Below, in pieces: positions 9,948 through 18,968 of a DNA stretch of 64,000 bases. This DNA comes from Agrococcus jejuensis (GTDB lineage: Bacteria; Actinomycetota; Actinomycetes; Actinomycetales; Microbacteriaceae). Under the pieces are notes generated by a model, which was given only the letters and a program-made list of their open reading frames with translations, had not been told where the DNA came from and made no database searches. Numbering within the stretch: position 1 is the first letter of the stretch; every line of letters starts with the position of its first letter. The stretch spans positions 3,100,001-3,164,000 of the forward strand of contig NZ_LT629695.1 of NCBI RefSeq assembly GCF_900099705.1, given 5' to 3'. The position numbers and the translations under genes were made by a program.

Positions 9948-11458
9948 CCTCGCAGGACCTCACGCGCATCTCCGGCGCCGACCTCGCCGGCCTCCTCGCC
10001 GCGGGCGAGGTGTCGAGCGTCGAGGCGACGCAGGCGCACCTCGACCGCATCGCCGCCGTCGACGGCGAGCTGCACGCCTTCCTGCACGTCAACGCCGGCG
10101 CCCTCGACGAGGCGCGCGCGATCGACGAGCGCCGCGCGGCCGGCGAGCAGCTGCACGAGCTCGCGGGCGCGCCCGTCGCCATCAAGGACGTGCTCTGCAC
10201 GATCGGCATGCCGTCGACGTCGGGCTCGCGCATCCTCGAGGGCTGGGTGCCGCCGTACGACGCGACGCCCGTCGCGCGCCTGAAGGCCGCGGGCCTCGTC
10301 GCGCTCGGCAAGACGAACATGGACGAGTTCGCCATGGGCTCGTCGACCGAGCACTCGGCGTACGGCCCCACGCGCAACCCGTGGGACCTCGAGCGCATCC
10401 CCGGCGGCTCGGGCGGCGGCTCGGCCGCAGCCGTCGCCGCCTTCGAGGCGCCCTTCGCGCTCGGCTCCGACACCGGAGGCTCGATCCGCCAGCCCGCTGC
10501 AGTCACCGGCTCGGTCGGCGTGAAGCCCACGTACGGCGGCGTGAGCCGCTACGGCGCCATCGCGCTCGCGTCGAGCCTCGACCAGGTCGGCCCCGTGTCG
10601 CGCACCGTGCTCGACTCGGCGCTCATCCACGACGTCATCGGCGGTCACGACCCGCACGACTCCACGTCGCTGCAGCGCGAGTGGCCGTCGTTCGCCGCCG
10701 CCGCACGCGAGGGCGCCGCATCCGGGTCGCTCGCGGGCCTCAAGGTCGGCGTCATCCGCGAGCTCGACACCGACGGCATCGCCTCCGACGTCGCACAGCG
10801 CTTCCACGAGACCGTCGCGCTCATCGAGCGCGCGGGCGGCGAGGTCGTCGAGGTGTCGATGCCGAGCGTCGAGCACGCCGTCGCCGCGTACTACCTCATC
10901 CTCCCCGCCGAGGCCTCCTCGAACCTCGCCCGCTTCGACTCCGTGCGCTTCGGCCTGCGCGTCGAGCAGGGCGGCACGGTCGAGGACGTCATGGCCGCGT
11001 CGCGCGAGGCCGGCTTCGGCCCCGAGGTGAAGCGCCGCATCATCCTCGGCACGTACGCGCTGAGCGCCGGCTACTACGACGCCTACTACGGCTCGGCCCA
11101 GAAGGTGCGCACGCTCATCCAGCGCGACTTCGACGCGGCGTTCGCCGCCGCCGACGTGCTCATCTCGCCGTCCGCGCCGACGACGGCGTTCAAGCTCGGC
11201 GAGAAGATCGACGACCCGCTCGCGATGTACGCCAACGACATCACGACGATCCCCGCGAACCTCGCGGGCATCCCCGGCATGTCGATCCCCATGGGCCTCG
11301 GCGACGACGGCATGCCGGTCGGCCTGCAGCTGCTGGCACCGCACTTCGAGGACGTGCGGCTGTACCGCACGGGCGCGACGATCGAGGCGCTGCTCGCCGA
11401 GCAGTGGGGCGGCATCCTCGCCGCGAAGGCACCGGAGCTGACGGAGGTCGCACGATGA
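9944..11458 (+). CDS. gatA: Asp/Glu-tRNA amidotransferase subunit A
   Basis: The 504-residue amidase subunit, which releases ammonia from glutamine for transamidation. The amidase signature is complete: the catalytic lysine in APVAIKDVL near residue 80, [17 protein letters not shown] near 140, [13 protein letters not shown] near 155 and [15 protein letters not shown] with the Ser-cisSer-Lys triad serines. Later come [14 protein letters not shown] and the C-terminal [12 protein letters not shown]. The GTG start overlaps the gatC stop, and its own TGA overlaps the gatB ATG, so the three subunits are translated as a coupled set. Confidence 0.97.
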   Translation: MTSQDLTRISGADLAGLLAAGEVSSVEATQAHLDRIAAVDGELHAFLHVNAGALDEARAIDERRAAGEQLHELAGAPVAIKDVLCTIGMPSTSGSRILEGWVPPYDATPVARLKAAGLVALGKTNMDEFAMGSSTEHSAYGPTRNPWDLERIPGGSGGGSAAAVAAFEAPFALGSDTGGSIRQPAAVTGSVGVKPTYGGVSRYGAIALASSLDQVGPVSRTVLDSALIHDVIGGHDPHDSTSLQREWPSFAAAAREGAASGSLAGLKVGVIRELDTDGIASDVAQRFHETVALIERAGGEVVEVSMPSVEHAVAAYYLILPAEASSNLARFDSVRFGLRVEQGGTVEDVMAASREAGFGPEVKRRIILGTYALSAGYYDAYYGSAQKVRTLIQRDFDAAFAAADVLISPSAPTTAFKLGEKIDDPLAMYANDITTIPANLAGIPGMSIPMGLGDDGMPVGLQLLAPHFEDVRLYRTGATIEALLAEQWGGILAAKAPELTEVAR

Positions 11459-12969
11459 AGGACCGCCTGATGGACTTCGACGAGGCCCTCGAGCGCTACG
11501 AGCCCGTGCTCGGCTTCGAGGTGCACGTCGAGCTCGGCACGCGCACGAAGATGTTCTCGGCCGCGCCGAACCCCGCGCATCCCGACCACCACGACGCGGC
11601 GCCGAACACGCTCATCGACCCGCTGAGCCTCGGCCTGCCCGGCAGCCTGCCCGTCGTGAACGACGAGGCCATCCGGTACTCGATCTCGCTGGGGCTCGCG
11701 CTCGGCTGCGAGATCGCCGAGTCGAGCCGCTTCGCGCGCAAGAACTACTACTACCCGGACACGCCGAAGAACTACCAGATCTCGCAGTACGACGAGCCCA
11801 TCGCGTTCGAGGGCTCCGTCGAGGTGCAGCTGGCCGACGGTCGCCTCATCGACATCCCGATCGAGCGCGCGCACATGGAGGAGGACGCCGGCAAGCTCAC
11901 GCACGTCGGCGGCGCCACCGGCCGCATCCAGGGCGCCGAGTACTCGCTCGTCGACTACAACCGCGCAGGCGTGCCGCTCGTCGAGATCGTCACGAAGCCG
12001 ATCATGGGCGCCGAGCACTCGGCACCCGAGATCGCGAAGGCCTACGTGGCGGCGGTGCGCGACATCGTGCTGTCGCTCGGCATCTCCGAGGCACGCATGG
12101 AGCGCGGCAACCTGCGCTGCGACGCCAACGTGTCGCTGCGCCCGCGCGGTCAAGAGAAGCTCGGCACGCGCACCGAGACGAAGAACGTGAACTCGATGCG
12201 CTCCGTCGAGCGCGCCGTGCGCTACGAGATCCAGCGGCAGGCCGCGATCCTCGCCGCCGGCGGCTCGATCCGCCAAGAGACGCGCCACTGGCACGAGGAC
12301 ACCGGCACGACCAGCCCCGGTCGCCCGAAGTCCGACGCCGACGACTACCGGTACTTCCCCGAGCCCGACCTGCTGCCCGTGCAGCCGAGCCGCGAGCTCG
12401 TCGAGCAGCTGCGCGCCGCGCTGCCCGAGCAGCCCGCCGTGCGTCGTCGCCGTCTGCAGGCCGACTGGGGCTTCACCGACCTCGAGCTGCAGGACGTCGT
12501 CAACGCCGGCCTGCTCGACACGATCGAGGCGACGGTCGCCGCGGGCGCGACGCCCGCTGCGGCGCGCAAGTGGTGGACGGGCGAGCTCGCTCGCGTCGCC
12601 AACGAGCGCGGCGTGGATGCGTCGAGCCTCGTGACGCCCGAGCACGTGGCCGAGCTGCAGCGGCTCGTCGACGAGGGCACGCTCACCGACCGACTCGCGC
12701 GCCAGGCGCTCGAGGGCGTCGTCGCGGGCGAGGGCTCGCCGACGGAGGTCGCCGCCGCCCGTGGGCTGCAGGTCGTCTCCGACGAGGGCGCGCTCGTCGC
12801 CGCCGTCGACGAGGCCCTCGCGGCCCAGCCCGACGTGCTCGCGAAGATCCAGGACGGCAAGGTGCAGGCCGCCGGCGCCGTCATCGGCGCCGTCATGAAG
12901 GCGATGCGCGGGCAGGCCGACGCCGCCCGCGTGCGCGAGATCGTGCTGGAGCGCGCCGCGCAGTCGTAG
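11455..12969 (+). CDS. gatB: Asp/Glu-tRNA amidotransferase subunit B
   Basis: The 504-residue subunit that binds the misacylated tRNA, activates the acyl group with ATP and delivers ammonia to it. Motifs include [17 protein letters not shown] near residue 17, [20 protein letters not shown] near 97, [11 protein letters not shown] and [16 protein letters not shown], then [11 protein letters not shown]. The C-terminal YqeY-like tail runs from about 400. ATGA overlap with gatA. A strong hairpin 20 bases after the stop closes the operon. Confidence 0.97.
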   Translation: MKDRLMDFDEALERYEPVLGFEVHVELGTRTKMFSAAPNPAHPDHHDAAPNTLIDPLSLGLPGSLPVVNDEAIRYSISLGLALGCEIAESSRFARKNYYYPDTPKNYQISQYDEPIAFEGSVEVQLADGRLIDIPIERAHMEEDAGKLTHVGGATGRIQGAEYSLVDYNRAGVPLVEIVTKPIMGAEHSAPEIAKAYVAAVRDIVLSLGISEARMERGNLRCDANVSLRPRGQEKLGTRTETKNVNSMRSVERAVRYEIQRQAAILAAGGSIRQETRHWHEDTGTTSPGRPKSDADDYRYFPEPDLLPVQPSRELVEQLRAALPEQPAVRRRRLQADWGFTDLELQDVVNAGLLDTIEATVAAGATPAAARKWWTGELARVANERGVDASSLVTPEHVAELQRLVDEGTLTDRLARQALEGVVAGEGSPTEVAAARGLQVVSDEGALVAAVDEALAAQPDVLAKIQDGKVQAAGAVIGAVMKAMRGQADAARVREIVLERAAQS

Positions 12970-12991
12970 CGCGCAGCGCATCCGCGCACCG

Positions 12992-13022
12992 ATGGGGCCT
13001 CGGCGACACGCCGAGGCCCCAT
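12992..13022 (+). terminator. Hairpin terminator after gatCAB
   Basis: A perfect 14-bp stem (ATGGGGCCTCGGCG at 12992-13005 with CGCCGAGGCCCCAT at 13009-13022) around an ACA loop. No T-tract follows, as is common in high-GC Actinobacteria. It ends the gatCAB transcript. Confidence 0.85.
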
Positions 13023-13177
13023 CCGCGTCTCGTACGGGTTCCGAACCACCTTCTTGCGTGTTCGTCAAGGGCCTCCGCCCGCTTCGTCATAGGCGGCGCC
13101 AAGGTGCGAGGGTCGTCTGTGACGGGGCACCCCCGAGCGGCTCATGAGGCCGCGGCCCCCAACGGAAGGAACGCACC

Positions 13178-13453
13178 ATGGGAATCATCGGTTGGATCGT
13201 CCTCGGCCTCGTGGCCGGCGCCATCGCGAAGCTGATCCTCCCCGGCAAGCAGGGTGGCGGCTGGATCGTCACCCTCATCCTGGGCATCGTCGGAGCGCTC
13301 CTCGGAGGCTTCCTCGGCTCCGTGCTCTTCAACGCACCGCTCGAGGACTTCTTCTCGATCCAGACGTGGCTGCTGGCCATCGGCGGCTCGATCATCGTGC
13401 TGCTGATCTACGGCCTCCTCACGCGAGGCAGCCGCGGCAAGACGCGCGCGTAG
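13178..13453 (+). CDS. GlsB/YeaQ/YmgE-family small membrane protein
   Basis: A 91-residue protein with three hydrophobic segments (WIVLGLVAGAIAKLI, WIVTLILGIVGALLGGFLG, LLAIGGSIIVLLIYGLL) and the glycine-rich GxxAGxIA pattern of transglycosylase-associated/GlsB proteins, which are stress-linked inner-membrane proteins of unknown mechanism. GGAAGGA lies ten bases before the ATG. A 200-bp upstream region separates it from gatB; it may carry a stress sigma-factor promoter but I could not identify one with confidence. A strong hairpin follows the stop. Confidence 0.88.
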   Translation: MGIIGWIVLGLVAGAIAKLILPGKQGGGWIVTLILGIVGALLGGFLGSVLFNAPLEDFFSIQTWLLAIGGSIIVLLIYGLLTRGSRGKTRA

Positions 13454-13463
13454 CCTGCAGAGC

Positions 13464-13499
13464 ACGAAGGGGGTCGACCGGATGGTCGACCCCCTTCGT
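13464..13499. terminator. Bidirectional terminator between convergent genes
   Basis: A perfect 16-bp stem (ACGAAGGGGGTCGACC at 13464-13479 with GGTCGACCCCCTTCGT at 13484-13499) around a GGAT loop. It lies between the GlsB-type gene and the converging LLM oxidoreductase, so it can stop transcription from both sides. Confidence 0.9.
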
Positions 13500-13519
13500 C
13501 GTGTCTGGAGCGCGTCTGC

Positions 13520-14425
13520 TCAGGCGAGCGCCGCCAGCTCGTCGACCATGTCGAGGTCGGTCATGTCGAGGCACTGCAGGTAGACGCGCTCGGCCCCCAT
13601 CGCGCGCACCTCGGCGAGACGGTCGGCGGCCTCGGCGGGCGTGCCGGCGATGCCGTGCTCGCGCAGCTCGGCGGGCTCGCGGCCGATGGCGGCGGCGCGG
13701 CGCACGAACTGCTCCTCGGTCTGGCCGATGCACGCCACGAGCGCGACCGAGTACGTCATGGGCGCCGTGCGCTCGGCGGCCTCGACCGCATCCCGCACGC
13801 GCGCGAACGTGCCCTCGATCGCGTCGAGCTCGGGGAACGGGATGTTGAACTCCGTCGCGTACCGCGCCGCGATCGCGGGGGTGCGCGTGGGGCCCTGGCC
13901 GCCGACGAGCACGGGCACGGGCGACTGCACCGGCTTCGGCAAAGCGGGGGAGTCGGTGAGCGAGTAGTGCTCGCCCGCGAACGAGAACGTCTCGCCCTTC
14001 GGCGTCTCCCACAGGCCCGTGACGACGGCGAGCTGCTCCTCGAGCAGGTCGAACCGCTTCTTCGGGAAGGGGATGCCGTACGCCGCGTGCTCCTGCTCGA
14101 ACCATCCGGTGCCGAGGCCCAGCTCGACCCGGCCGCCCGACATCGCATCGACGTTGGCCACCTGGATCGCGAGCACGCCCGGCAGGCGGTACGTCACCGA
14201 CGACACGAGCGTGCCGAGGCGGATCGTGGAGGTGTCGCGCGCGAGGCCCGCGAGGCTCGTCCACGCATCCGTCGGCCCGTAGCCGGGGTCGCCGTCGCCC
14301 ATCCGCAGGTAGTGGTCGGAGCGGAAGAAGGCGTCGAACCCGGCTGCCTCGGCGCGCAGCGCGATGGCGAGCAGCTCGTCGTACGAGGCGCCCTGCTGGG
14401 GTTCGGTGAAGATGCGGAGGGTCAT
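13520..14425 (-). CDS. LLM-class (F420-type) oxidoreductase
   Basis: A 301-residue luciferase-like TIM-barrel oxidoreductase, probably using F420 or FMN. Family signs are the start LRIFTEPQQGASYDELLAIA, FDAFFRSDHYL near residue 33, the central GGRVELGLGTGWFEQEH and VLVGGQGPTRTPAIAARYA. The C-terminal GIAGTPAEAADRLAEVRAMGAERVYLQ matches LLM oxidoreductases of Actinobacteria. Substrate unknown. A TAGGCT hexamer (minus strand, 14432-14437) lies six bases before the ATG. The gene diverges from a second LLM gene with 57 bp between them, so both promoters are back to back. Confidence 0.9.
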   Translation of the reverse strand: MTLRIFTEPQQGASYDELLAIALRAEAAGFDAFFRSDHYLRMGDGDPGYGPTDAWTSLAGLARDTSTIRLGTLVSSVTYRLPGVLAIQVANVDAMSGGRVELGLGTGWFEQEHAAYGIPFPKKRFDLLEEQLAVVTGLWETPKGETFSFAGEHYSLTDSPALPKPVQSPVPVLVGGQGPTRTPAIAARYATEFNIPFPELDAIEGTFARVRDAVEAAERTAPMTYSVALVACIGQTEEQFVRRAAAIGREPAELREHGIAGTPAEAADRLAEVRAMGAERVYLQCLDMTDLDMVDELAALA

Positions 14426-14482
14426 GCTTCGAGCCTAGGCGCGCCCCGTCGCGCGCCGAGCCGGCGGCCATACGCTGGTCGG

Positions 14483-15517
14483 ATGGAGTTCGGCTACTCG
14501 ATCGGCTACTGGCGCCAAGGACCGCCGCCCAAGGCTCTCGAGACGATCCAGGCTGCGGAGCGGCTCGGGTTCGACTCGGTGTGGACGGCGGAGGCGTACG
14601 GCTCGGATGCGTTCACCCCGCTCGCGTGGTGGGGTGCGGGCACGTCGAGCATCAGGCTCGCGACGGGCATCGCGCAGCTGTCGGCGCGCACGCCCGCCGC
14701 GACGGCGATGCAGGCGATGACGCTCGACCATCTGTCGGGCGGCCGCGTGATCCTGGGCGTCGGCGCCTCGGGGCCGCAGGTCGTCGAGGGCTGGTACGGC
14801 CAGCCGTATCCGCGCCCGCTGGCCCGCACGCGCGAGTACGTCGCGATCCTGCGCGCCGTCATGGCTCGCCAGGCGCCCGTGACCGCGCCCGGTCCGCAGC
14901 TGCCGCTGCCGCTCGCGGGCGAGGGCACGACGGGGCTCGGCAAGCCGCTGCTGTCGACGCTGCATCCGTCGCGCGAGCACATCCCCATCCACCTCGCTGC
15001 CGAGGGACCCAAGAACACGGCCCTCGCGGCCGAGATCGCCGACGGCTGGCTGCCGTTCCTGCTGTCGCCGGCGCTCGACGGCGAGGCGCGGAGCAACCTG
15101 GCTGAGGGGTTCGCGCAGCGCGACGCCGCGCTGCCCGGCCCCGAGGCGTTCGAGGTCTCGCTGCCCGTGCCCGTCGTCGTCGACGACGACGTCGAGCGCG
15201 CCGCCGATCAGGTGCGGCCGATGATCGCGCTCTACGTCGGCGGCATGGGCGCGAAGGGGCAGAACTTCCACCTCGACGCCGTCGCGCGCCTCGGCTACGA
15301 GGCCGAGTGCGAGGTCATCCAGGAGCGCTACCTCGCAGGCGACAAGGCCGGCGCGATCGCGGCCGTGCCCACGCGGCTCGTCGAGGAGATCGGGCTCGTC
15401 GGTCCGCTGGCGAAGCTGCGCGACGACCTGCAGCGCTGGGAGTCGACCGTCGTCACCCGCATGCTCGTGCAGGGCGACGTCGCCGCGCTCGAGGCCGTCG
15501 CCGAGCTGCGCTCGTGA
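14483..15517 (+). CDS. LLM-class F420-dependent oxidoreductase (Rv3520c-like)
   Basis: A 344-residue luciferase-like oxidoreductase; the start EFGYSIGYWRQGPPP, the segment FDSVWTAEAYGSDAFTPLAWWGAGT and the DHLSGGRVILGVGASGPQVVEGWYG pattern match the group that includes Rv3520c and methylene-H4MPT reductase-like enzymes. Reduction with F420H2 is inferred from the family. TACGCT at 14471-14476 lies six bases before the ATG (leaderless). The stop overlaps the DUF3097 gene by four bases if that gene starts at its GTG. Confidence 0.9.
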   Translation: MEFGYSIGYWRQGPPPKALETIQAAERLGFDSVWTAEAYGSDAFTPLAWWGAGTSSIRLATGIAQLSARTPAATAMQAMTLDHLSGGRVILGVGASGPQVVEGWYGQPYPRPLARTREYVAILRAVMARQAPVTAPGPQLPLPLAGEGTTGLGKPLLSTLHPSREHIPIHLAAEGPKNTALAAEIADGWLPFLLSPALDGEARSNLAEGFAQRDAALPGPEAFEVSLPVPVVVDDDVERAADQVRPMIALYVGGMGAKGQNFHLDAVARLGYEAECEVIQERYLAGDKAGAIAAVPTRLVEEIGLVGPLAKLRDDLQRWESTVVTRMLVQGDVAALEAVAELRS

Positions 15518-16359
15518 CGATGGACTGGGGCGCGTGGGGCGGCGACGTGCTCTCGCCCGAGGCGAAGGCCGCCCGCGCGCCCAAGGCGCCGAGGCAGGTG
15601 CCCGCCGACCGCGACCTCGTCGTCGAGACGGGGGAGGGATTCGTCGGCGCCGTCGTGGGCATCGAGACCGGCCACGTGCAGCTCGAGGATCGCCGCGGCA
15701 AGGTGCGGCTCTTCCCGCTCGGCCTCGGCTTCCTCGTCGACGGCGAGGCGATCGAGCTCGTGAAGCCCCGCGCCGCCGCGACGCAGGCGCCGACGCGCAC
15801 GGCATCCGGCTCGCGCGCCGTCGTCGACCATCGCGCACGCGTGGCGCTGCCGAGCCGCATCCTCGTCGAGGGCACGCACGACGCCGAGCTCGTCGAGAAG
15901 GTGTGGGGCCACGACCTGCGCGTCGAGGGCGTCGCGGTCGAGCCGCTCGGCGGCATCGACGACCTCGCGGCCCTCGTCGCCGAGCACCGTCCGAGCGCCG
16001 AGCGTCGCCTCGGCATCCTCGTCGACCACCTCGTGCCCGGCTCGAGGGAGTCGCGCATCGCCGCCGAGGTCGAGCGCGGCCCGCACGCCCGACACGTGCG
16101 CATCGTCGGCCACCCGTTCATCGACGTGTGGCAGGCCGTGAAGCCCGCCCGCGTCGGCCTCGAGCGGTGGCCCGACGTGCCGCGCAGCGAGGACTGGAAG
16201 CGCGGCACGCTGCGCCGCCTCGGCCTGCCGCACGACGACCAGGAGGACGTCGCGCGCGGCTGGCAGCGCATCCTCGCGCGCGTGCGCGACTGGAACGACC
16301 TCGAGCCCGTGATGCTCGCGCGCGTCGAGGAGCTCATCGACTTCGTCACCGCGCCCTGA
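15514..16359 (+). CDS. DUF3097 family protein with a TOPRIM-like motif
   Basis: A 281-residue protein of the actinobacterial DUF3097 family, function unknown. The N-terminal part is a beta-rich domain (GEGFVGAVVGIETGHVQLEDR). The middle contains ILVEGTHDAELVEKVWG near residue 114 and RLGILVDHLVPGSRESRIA near 167, whose glutamate and aspartate resemble the two acidic motifs of TOPRIM nucleotidyl transferases. C-terminal ELIDFVTAP. The GTG at 15514 overlaps the previous stop (GTGA); an ATG two codons later at 15520 is an equally possible start. The TOPRIM reading is my inference. Confidence 0.85.
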   Translation: MTMDWGAWGGDVLSPEAKAARAPKAPRQVPADRDLVVETGEGFVGAVVGIETGHVQLEDRRGKVRLFPLGLGFLVDGEAIELVKPRAAATQAPTRTASGSRAVVDHRARVALPSRILVEGTHDAELVEKVWGHDLRVEGVAVEPLGGIDDLAALVAEHRPSAERRLGILVDHLVPGSRESRIAAEVERGPHARHVRIVGHPFIDVWQAVKPARVGLERWPDVPRSEDWKRGTLRRLGLPHDDQEDVARGWQRILARVRDWNDLEPVMLARVEELIDFVTAP

Positions 16360-16413
16360 CGCCGCCGCCGCTCGCATGCATCGCGAGCGGCGGATCGGGT
16401 GCATGCTGAGCAC

Positions 16414-17664
16414 GTGACCGTGCCCGCAGCCGCAGCGACGTCGCCTCGCGCGATCCAGGCGACCTACCTGGGCCTCACGGCGTCGACGACGCTCGCCACC
16501 AGCATGATCTGGGGCATCAACACGATCTTCCTGCTCGACGCCGGGCTCACGAACCTCGAGGCGTTCGCCGCGAACGCGTTCTACACCGTCGGCCTGCTGC
16601 TGTTCGAGATCCCCACGGGCGTCGTCGCCGACCTGCGCGGCCGGCGCCTGTCGTTCCTGCTCGGCTCGGCGGTGCTCGCCGCATCCACGGCCCTCTACGT
16701 GCTGCTGTGGGTGTGGGAGTCGCCGTTCTGGGGCTGGGCGGCGGCGTCGGTGCTGCTCGGCTTCGGCTACACGTTCTTCTCGGGCGCCATCGAGGCGTGG
16801 GTCGTGGATGCGCTGCGCTCGGCCGGCTACGAGGGCTCGCTCGACGGGGTGTTCGGGCGGGCGCAGGCGGCGTCGGGCGCCGCGATGCTCGTCGGCTCGG
16901 TGCTCGGCGGCGTGCTCGCGCAGGTCGCGGGGCTCTGGCTGCCGTTCGTGCTGCGGTCGGCGCTGCTCGTCGTGAGCCTCGTCGCCGCGGCGATCTGGAT
17001 GCACGACCTCGGCTTCTCGCCCATGCGCGAGCGCGCGGGCGCCGCGATGCGCGACCTGCTGCGCGTCTCGGTCGACGTCGGCCTGCGCGACGGCAGGCTG
17101 CGGTGGCTCATGCTGGCGGGCCCGTTCATCGGCGGATCGATGGGCTACGTGTTCTACGCGGCGCAGCCGTACCTGCTCGAGCTGTACGGCGACGACCGCG
17201 CCTTCGCGCTCGCGGGCATCGTCGCGGCGCTCGTCGCGGCCGCGCAGATCGTCGGCGGCATGCTCGCGGCGCCGCTGCGTCGCGTCGTGCACCTGCGCAC
17301 GACGCTCATGCTCGCATCGCTCGTCGTGTCGACGGCTGCGCTCGTCGTCGCGGGACTCACGTCGTCGTTCTGGGTCGCCGTCGCCGCCCTCGCGGTGTGG
17401 GGCCTCGCGCTCTCCACGCTCATGCCGGTGCGGCGCGCGTACCTCAACGCGTGCATCCCGTCGCAGCAACGCGCGACGGTGCTGTCGTTCGACTCGCTGC
17501 TGGGCAGCGTCGGCGGCTTCGTGCAGCCTGCGTTCGGGCGCGCGGCCGATCTGCAGGGCTACGGCGTGACGATCGTCGCGTCGTCGGTGCTGCAGGCGAT
17601 GGCGCTGCCGTTCGTCGTCGCCACGAGGCGCCGGCGCGATCCCGTGGATGCGGGCGAGGTCTAG
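16414..17664 (+). CDS. MFS transporter
   Basis: A 416-residue, twelve-helix transporter of the major facilitator superfamily. The loop between helices 2 and 3 has GVVADLRGRRLSFLLG, the classic MFS motif A. Substrate unknown; it resembles actinobacterial exporters annotated as drug efflux. Three in-frame GTG codons are possible starts (16399, 16414, 16420). I chose 16414 because CATGCT at 16402-16407 stands six bases before it, the spacing used by most leaderless genes here, though its first base departs from TANNNT. It converges on the CDF gene with 14 bp between stops. Confidence 0.85.
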   Translation: MTVPAAAATSPRAIQATYLGLTASTTLATSMIWGINTIFLLDAGLTNLEAFAANAFYTVGLLLFEIPTGVVADLRGRRLSFLLGSAVLAASTALYVLLWVWESPFWGWAAASVLLGFGYTFFSGAIEAWVVDALRSAGYEGSLDGVFGRAQAASGAAMLVGSVLGGVLAQVAGLWLPFVLRSALLVVSLVAAAIWMHDLGFSPMRERAGAAMRDLLRVSVDVGLRDGRLRWLMLAGPFIGGSMGYVFYAAQPYLLELYGDDRAFALAGIVAALVAAAQIVGGMLAAPLRRVVHLRTTLMLASLVVSTAALVVAGLTSSFWVAVAALAVWGLALSTLMPVRRAYLNACIPSQQRATVLSFDSLLGSVGGFVQPAFGRAADLQGYGVTIVASSVLQAMALPFVVATRRRRDPVDAGEV

Positions 17665-17678
17665 CCAGGCCGGCACCG

Positions 17679-18611
17679 CTACGCGTGCGCCTCGGGCTCC
17701 CGGTGGCTCACGGGCTCGACCTGGATCGTCGAGTGCTCGACGTCGAAGTGCTCGGCGATGCACGTCTGCACCTGCGCGAGGATCGCGGCGCCGTGCCCGT
17801 CTCGGAAGCAGCCGTCGGCCACGACGACGTGCGCCGTGAGCACCGGCAGCCCCGTGGCGATCTGCGACGCGTGCAGGTCGTGCACGGCCGTGACGTGGTC
17901 GAGCTCGAGGATGTGGCTCCGCACGGCGTCGAGGTCGATCGCGTCGGGCGTCTCCTCGAGCAGGATGCGACCCGACGCCCGCAGCAGCATCGCCGCCCTC
18001 GGGATGATGAGGCACGCGACGACCATCGCGGCGAGCGCATCCGCCTGCAGGAAGCCCGTGAGCGCGATGACGATGGCCGAGACGATGACGGCGACCGAGC
18101 CGAGCGCGTCGTTCACGACCTCGAGGAACGCGGCACGCAGGTTGAGGTTCGCGTCGCGCGCCGACACGAGCACGAGGATCGCGATGACGTTGGCGACGAG
18201 GCCGAGGATGCCGAAGACGAGCAGCGGGCCGCCCTCGACCTCGGGCGGGTCGAGCAGGCGGCGCACGCCCTCGATGAGGGCGAAGACGCCGATCGCCAGC
18301 AGGATGCCGGCCTGCGCGGCGGCGCTCAGCACCTCGGCGCGGGCGAAGCCCCACGTGCGGCGCGACGTCGGCGGGCGCATCGCGAGGGTCGCGGCGACGA
18401 GCGAGAGCGCGAGCCCGCCGACGTCGGTGAGCATGTGGCCCGTGTCGACGAGCAGCGAGAGCGAGCCGGTGACGACGGCGCCGACGGCTTGGATGACGAG
18501 CACCGCCGCCGTGATGCCGAAGGCGATCGCGAGGCGGCGGCGGTTGGCGACGGCGCCGTGCGCATGCCCGTGATCGTGGCCGCCGTGGCCGTGGCCGTGC
18601 CCGGCGCCCAT
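17679..18611 (-). CDS. Cation diffusion facilitator (metal efflux)
   Basis: A 310-residue CDF exporter with a histidine-rich cytoplasmic start (HGHGHGGHDHGHAHG), six membrane helices and a C-terminal cytoplasmic ferredoxin-like domain (TAVHDLHASQI, HVVVADGCF). Helix 2 carries DTGHMLTD, the usual HxxxD metal site; helix 5 reads EVVNDALGS, so the usual histidine of HxxxD is glutamate, which could shift metal preference. Zn2+, Co2+ or Cd2+ efflux is inferred. It is translationally coupled (TGATG) behind an ArsR regulator, a typical metal-responsive pair. Confidence 0.9.
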   Translation of the reverse strand: MGAGHGHGHGGHDHGHAHGAVANRRRLAIAFGITAAVLVIQAVGAVVTGSLSLLVDTGHMLTDVGGLALSLVAATLAMRPPTSRRTWGFARAEVLSAAAQAGILLAIGVFALIEGVRRLLDPPEVEGGPLLVFGILGLVANVIAILVLVSARDANLNLRAAFLEVVNDALGSVAVIVSAIVIALTGFLQADALAAMVVACLIIPRAAMLLRASGRILLEETPDAIDLDAVRSHILELDHVTAVHDLHASQIATGLPVLTAHVVVADGCFRDGHGAAILAQVQTCIAEHFDVEHSTIQVEPVSHREPEAHA

Positions 18612-18928
18612 CAGGCGGCTCCGTGGTGGTGCTCGGCGTCGCCGTCGACGCGGGCGGCGAGCGCTGCGGCGGCGTCGAGCAGCACCGTGACCTCGTCGGG
18701 AGCGACGATCGAGTGCCACGAGGCGCGGCCCTCTGGCCTCGACGTCACGAGCCCGCAGTCGCGCAGGCACGCGAGGTGCGCGCTCACGGTCGACTGCGCG
18801 AGGTGCAGGTGGTCGGTGAGGTCGCGCACGCGATGCTCGCCCTCCATGAGGTGCGTGAGCAGGCGGATGCGGCCGGGGTCCGAGAGCGCGTGCAGCACCG
18901 TGGCCACGCGCATCCGATCCATCGTCAT
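18611..18928 (-). CDS. ArsR/SmtB-family metal-responsive repressor
   Basis: A 105-residue winged-helix repressor. It has VATVLHALSDPGRIRLLTHL, then the recognition helix region HLHLAQSTVSAHLACLRDCGLV near residue 45, and a wing. The C-terminal DGDAEHHHG is histidine-rich, fitting zinc or nickel sensing at the alpha-5 site. The stop shares a base with the CDF start. TATCAT (minus strand, 18935-18940) lies six bases before the ATG, and an inverted repeat overlaps that hexamer, suggesting autorepression. The metal sensed is not determined. Confidence 0.9.
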   Translation of the reverse strand: MTMDRMRVATVLHALSDPGRIRLLTHLMEGEHRVRDLTDHLHLAQSTVSAHLACLRDCGLVTSRPEGRASWHSIVAPDEVTVLLDAAAALAARVDGDAEHHHGAA

Positions 18929-18929
18929 G

Positions 18930-18946
18930 TGGCGATGATAGCGCCA
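18930..18946 (-). promoter_or_regulatory. Promoter and candidate ArsR operator
   Basis: On the plus strand TGGCG-ATGATAG-CGCCA is a perfect 5-7-5 inverted repeat. Its centre contains the -10 hexamer TATCAT of the arsR-cdf transcript, whose first base would be the ATG itself. A repressor bound here would directly cover the promoter. Confidence 0.55.
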
Positions 18947-18968
18947 GTGGACGATTCGACGGAAGGAG

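Noticed and set aside
12970..13177. Stress sigma-factor promoter for the GlsB-type gene
   Set aside because: GGGTTCC- and GTTCG-like fragments are present, but no pair with correct spacing could be defended; apart from the gatB terminator I see nothing firm in this stretch.
15328..18354. A roughly 1000-codon antisense frame across several genes
   Set aside because: Its translation is Arg/Glu/His-rich low complexity, it covers three well supported genes on the other strand, and has no promoter or ribosome site.
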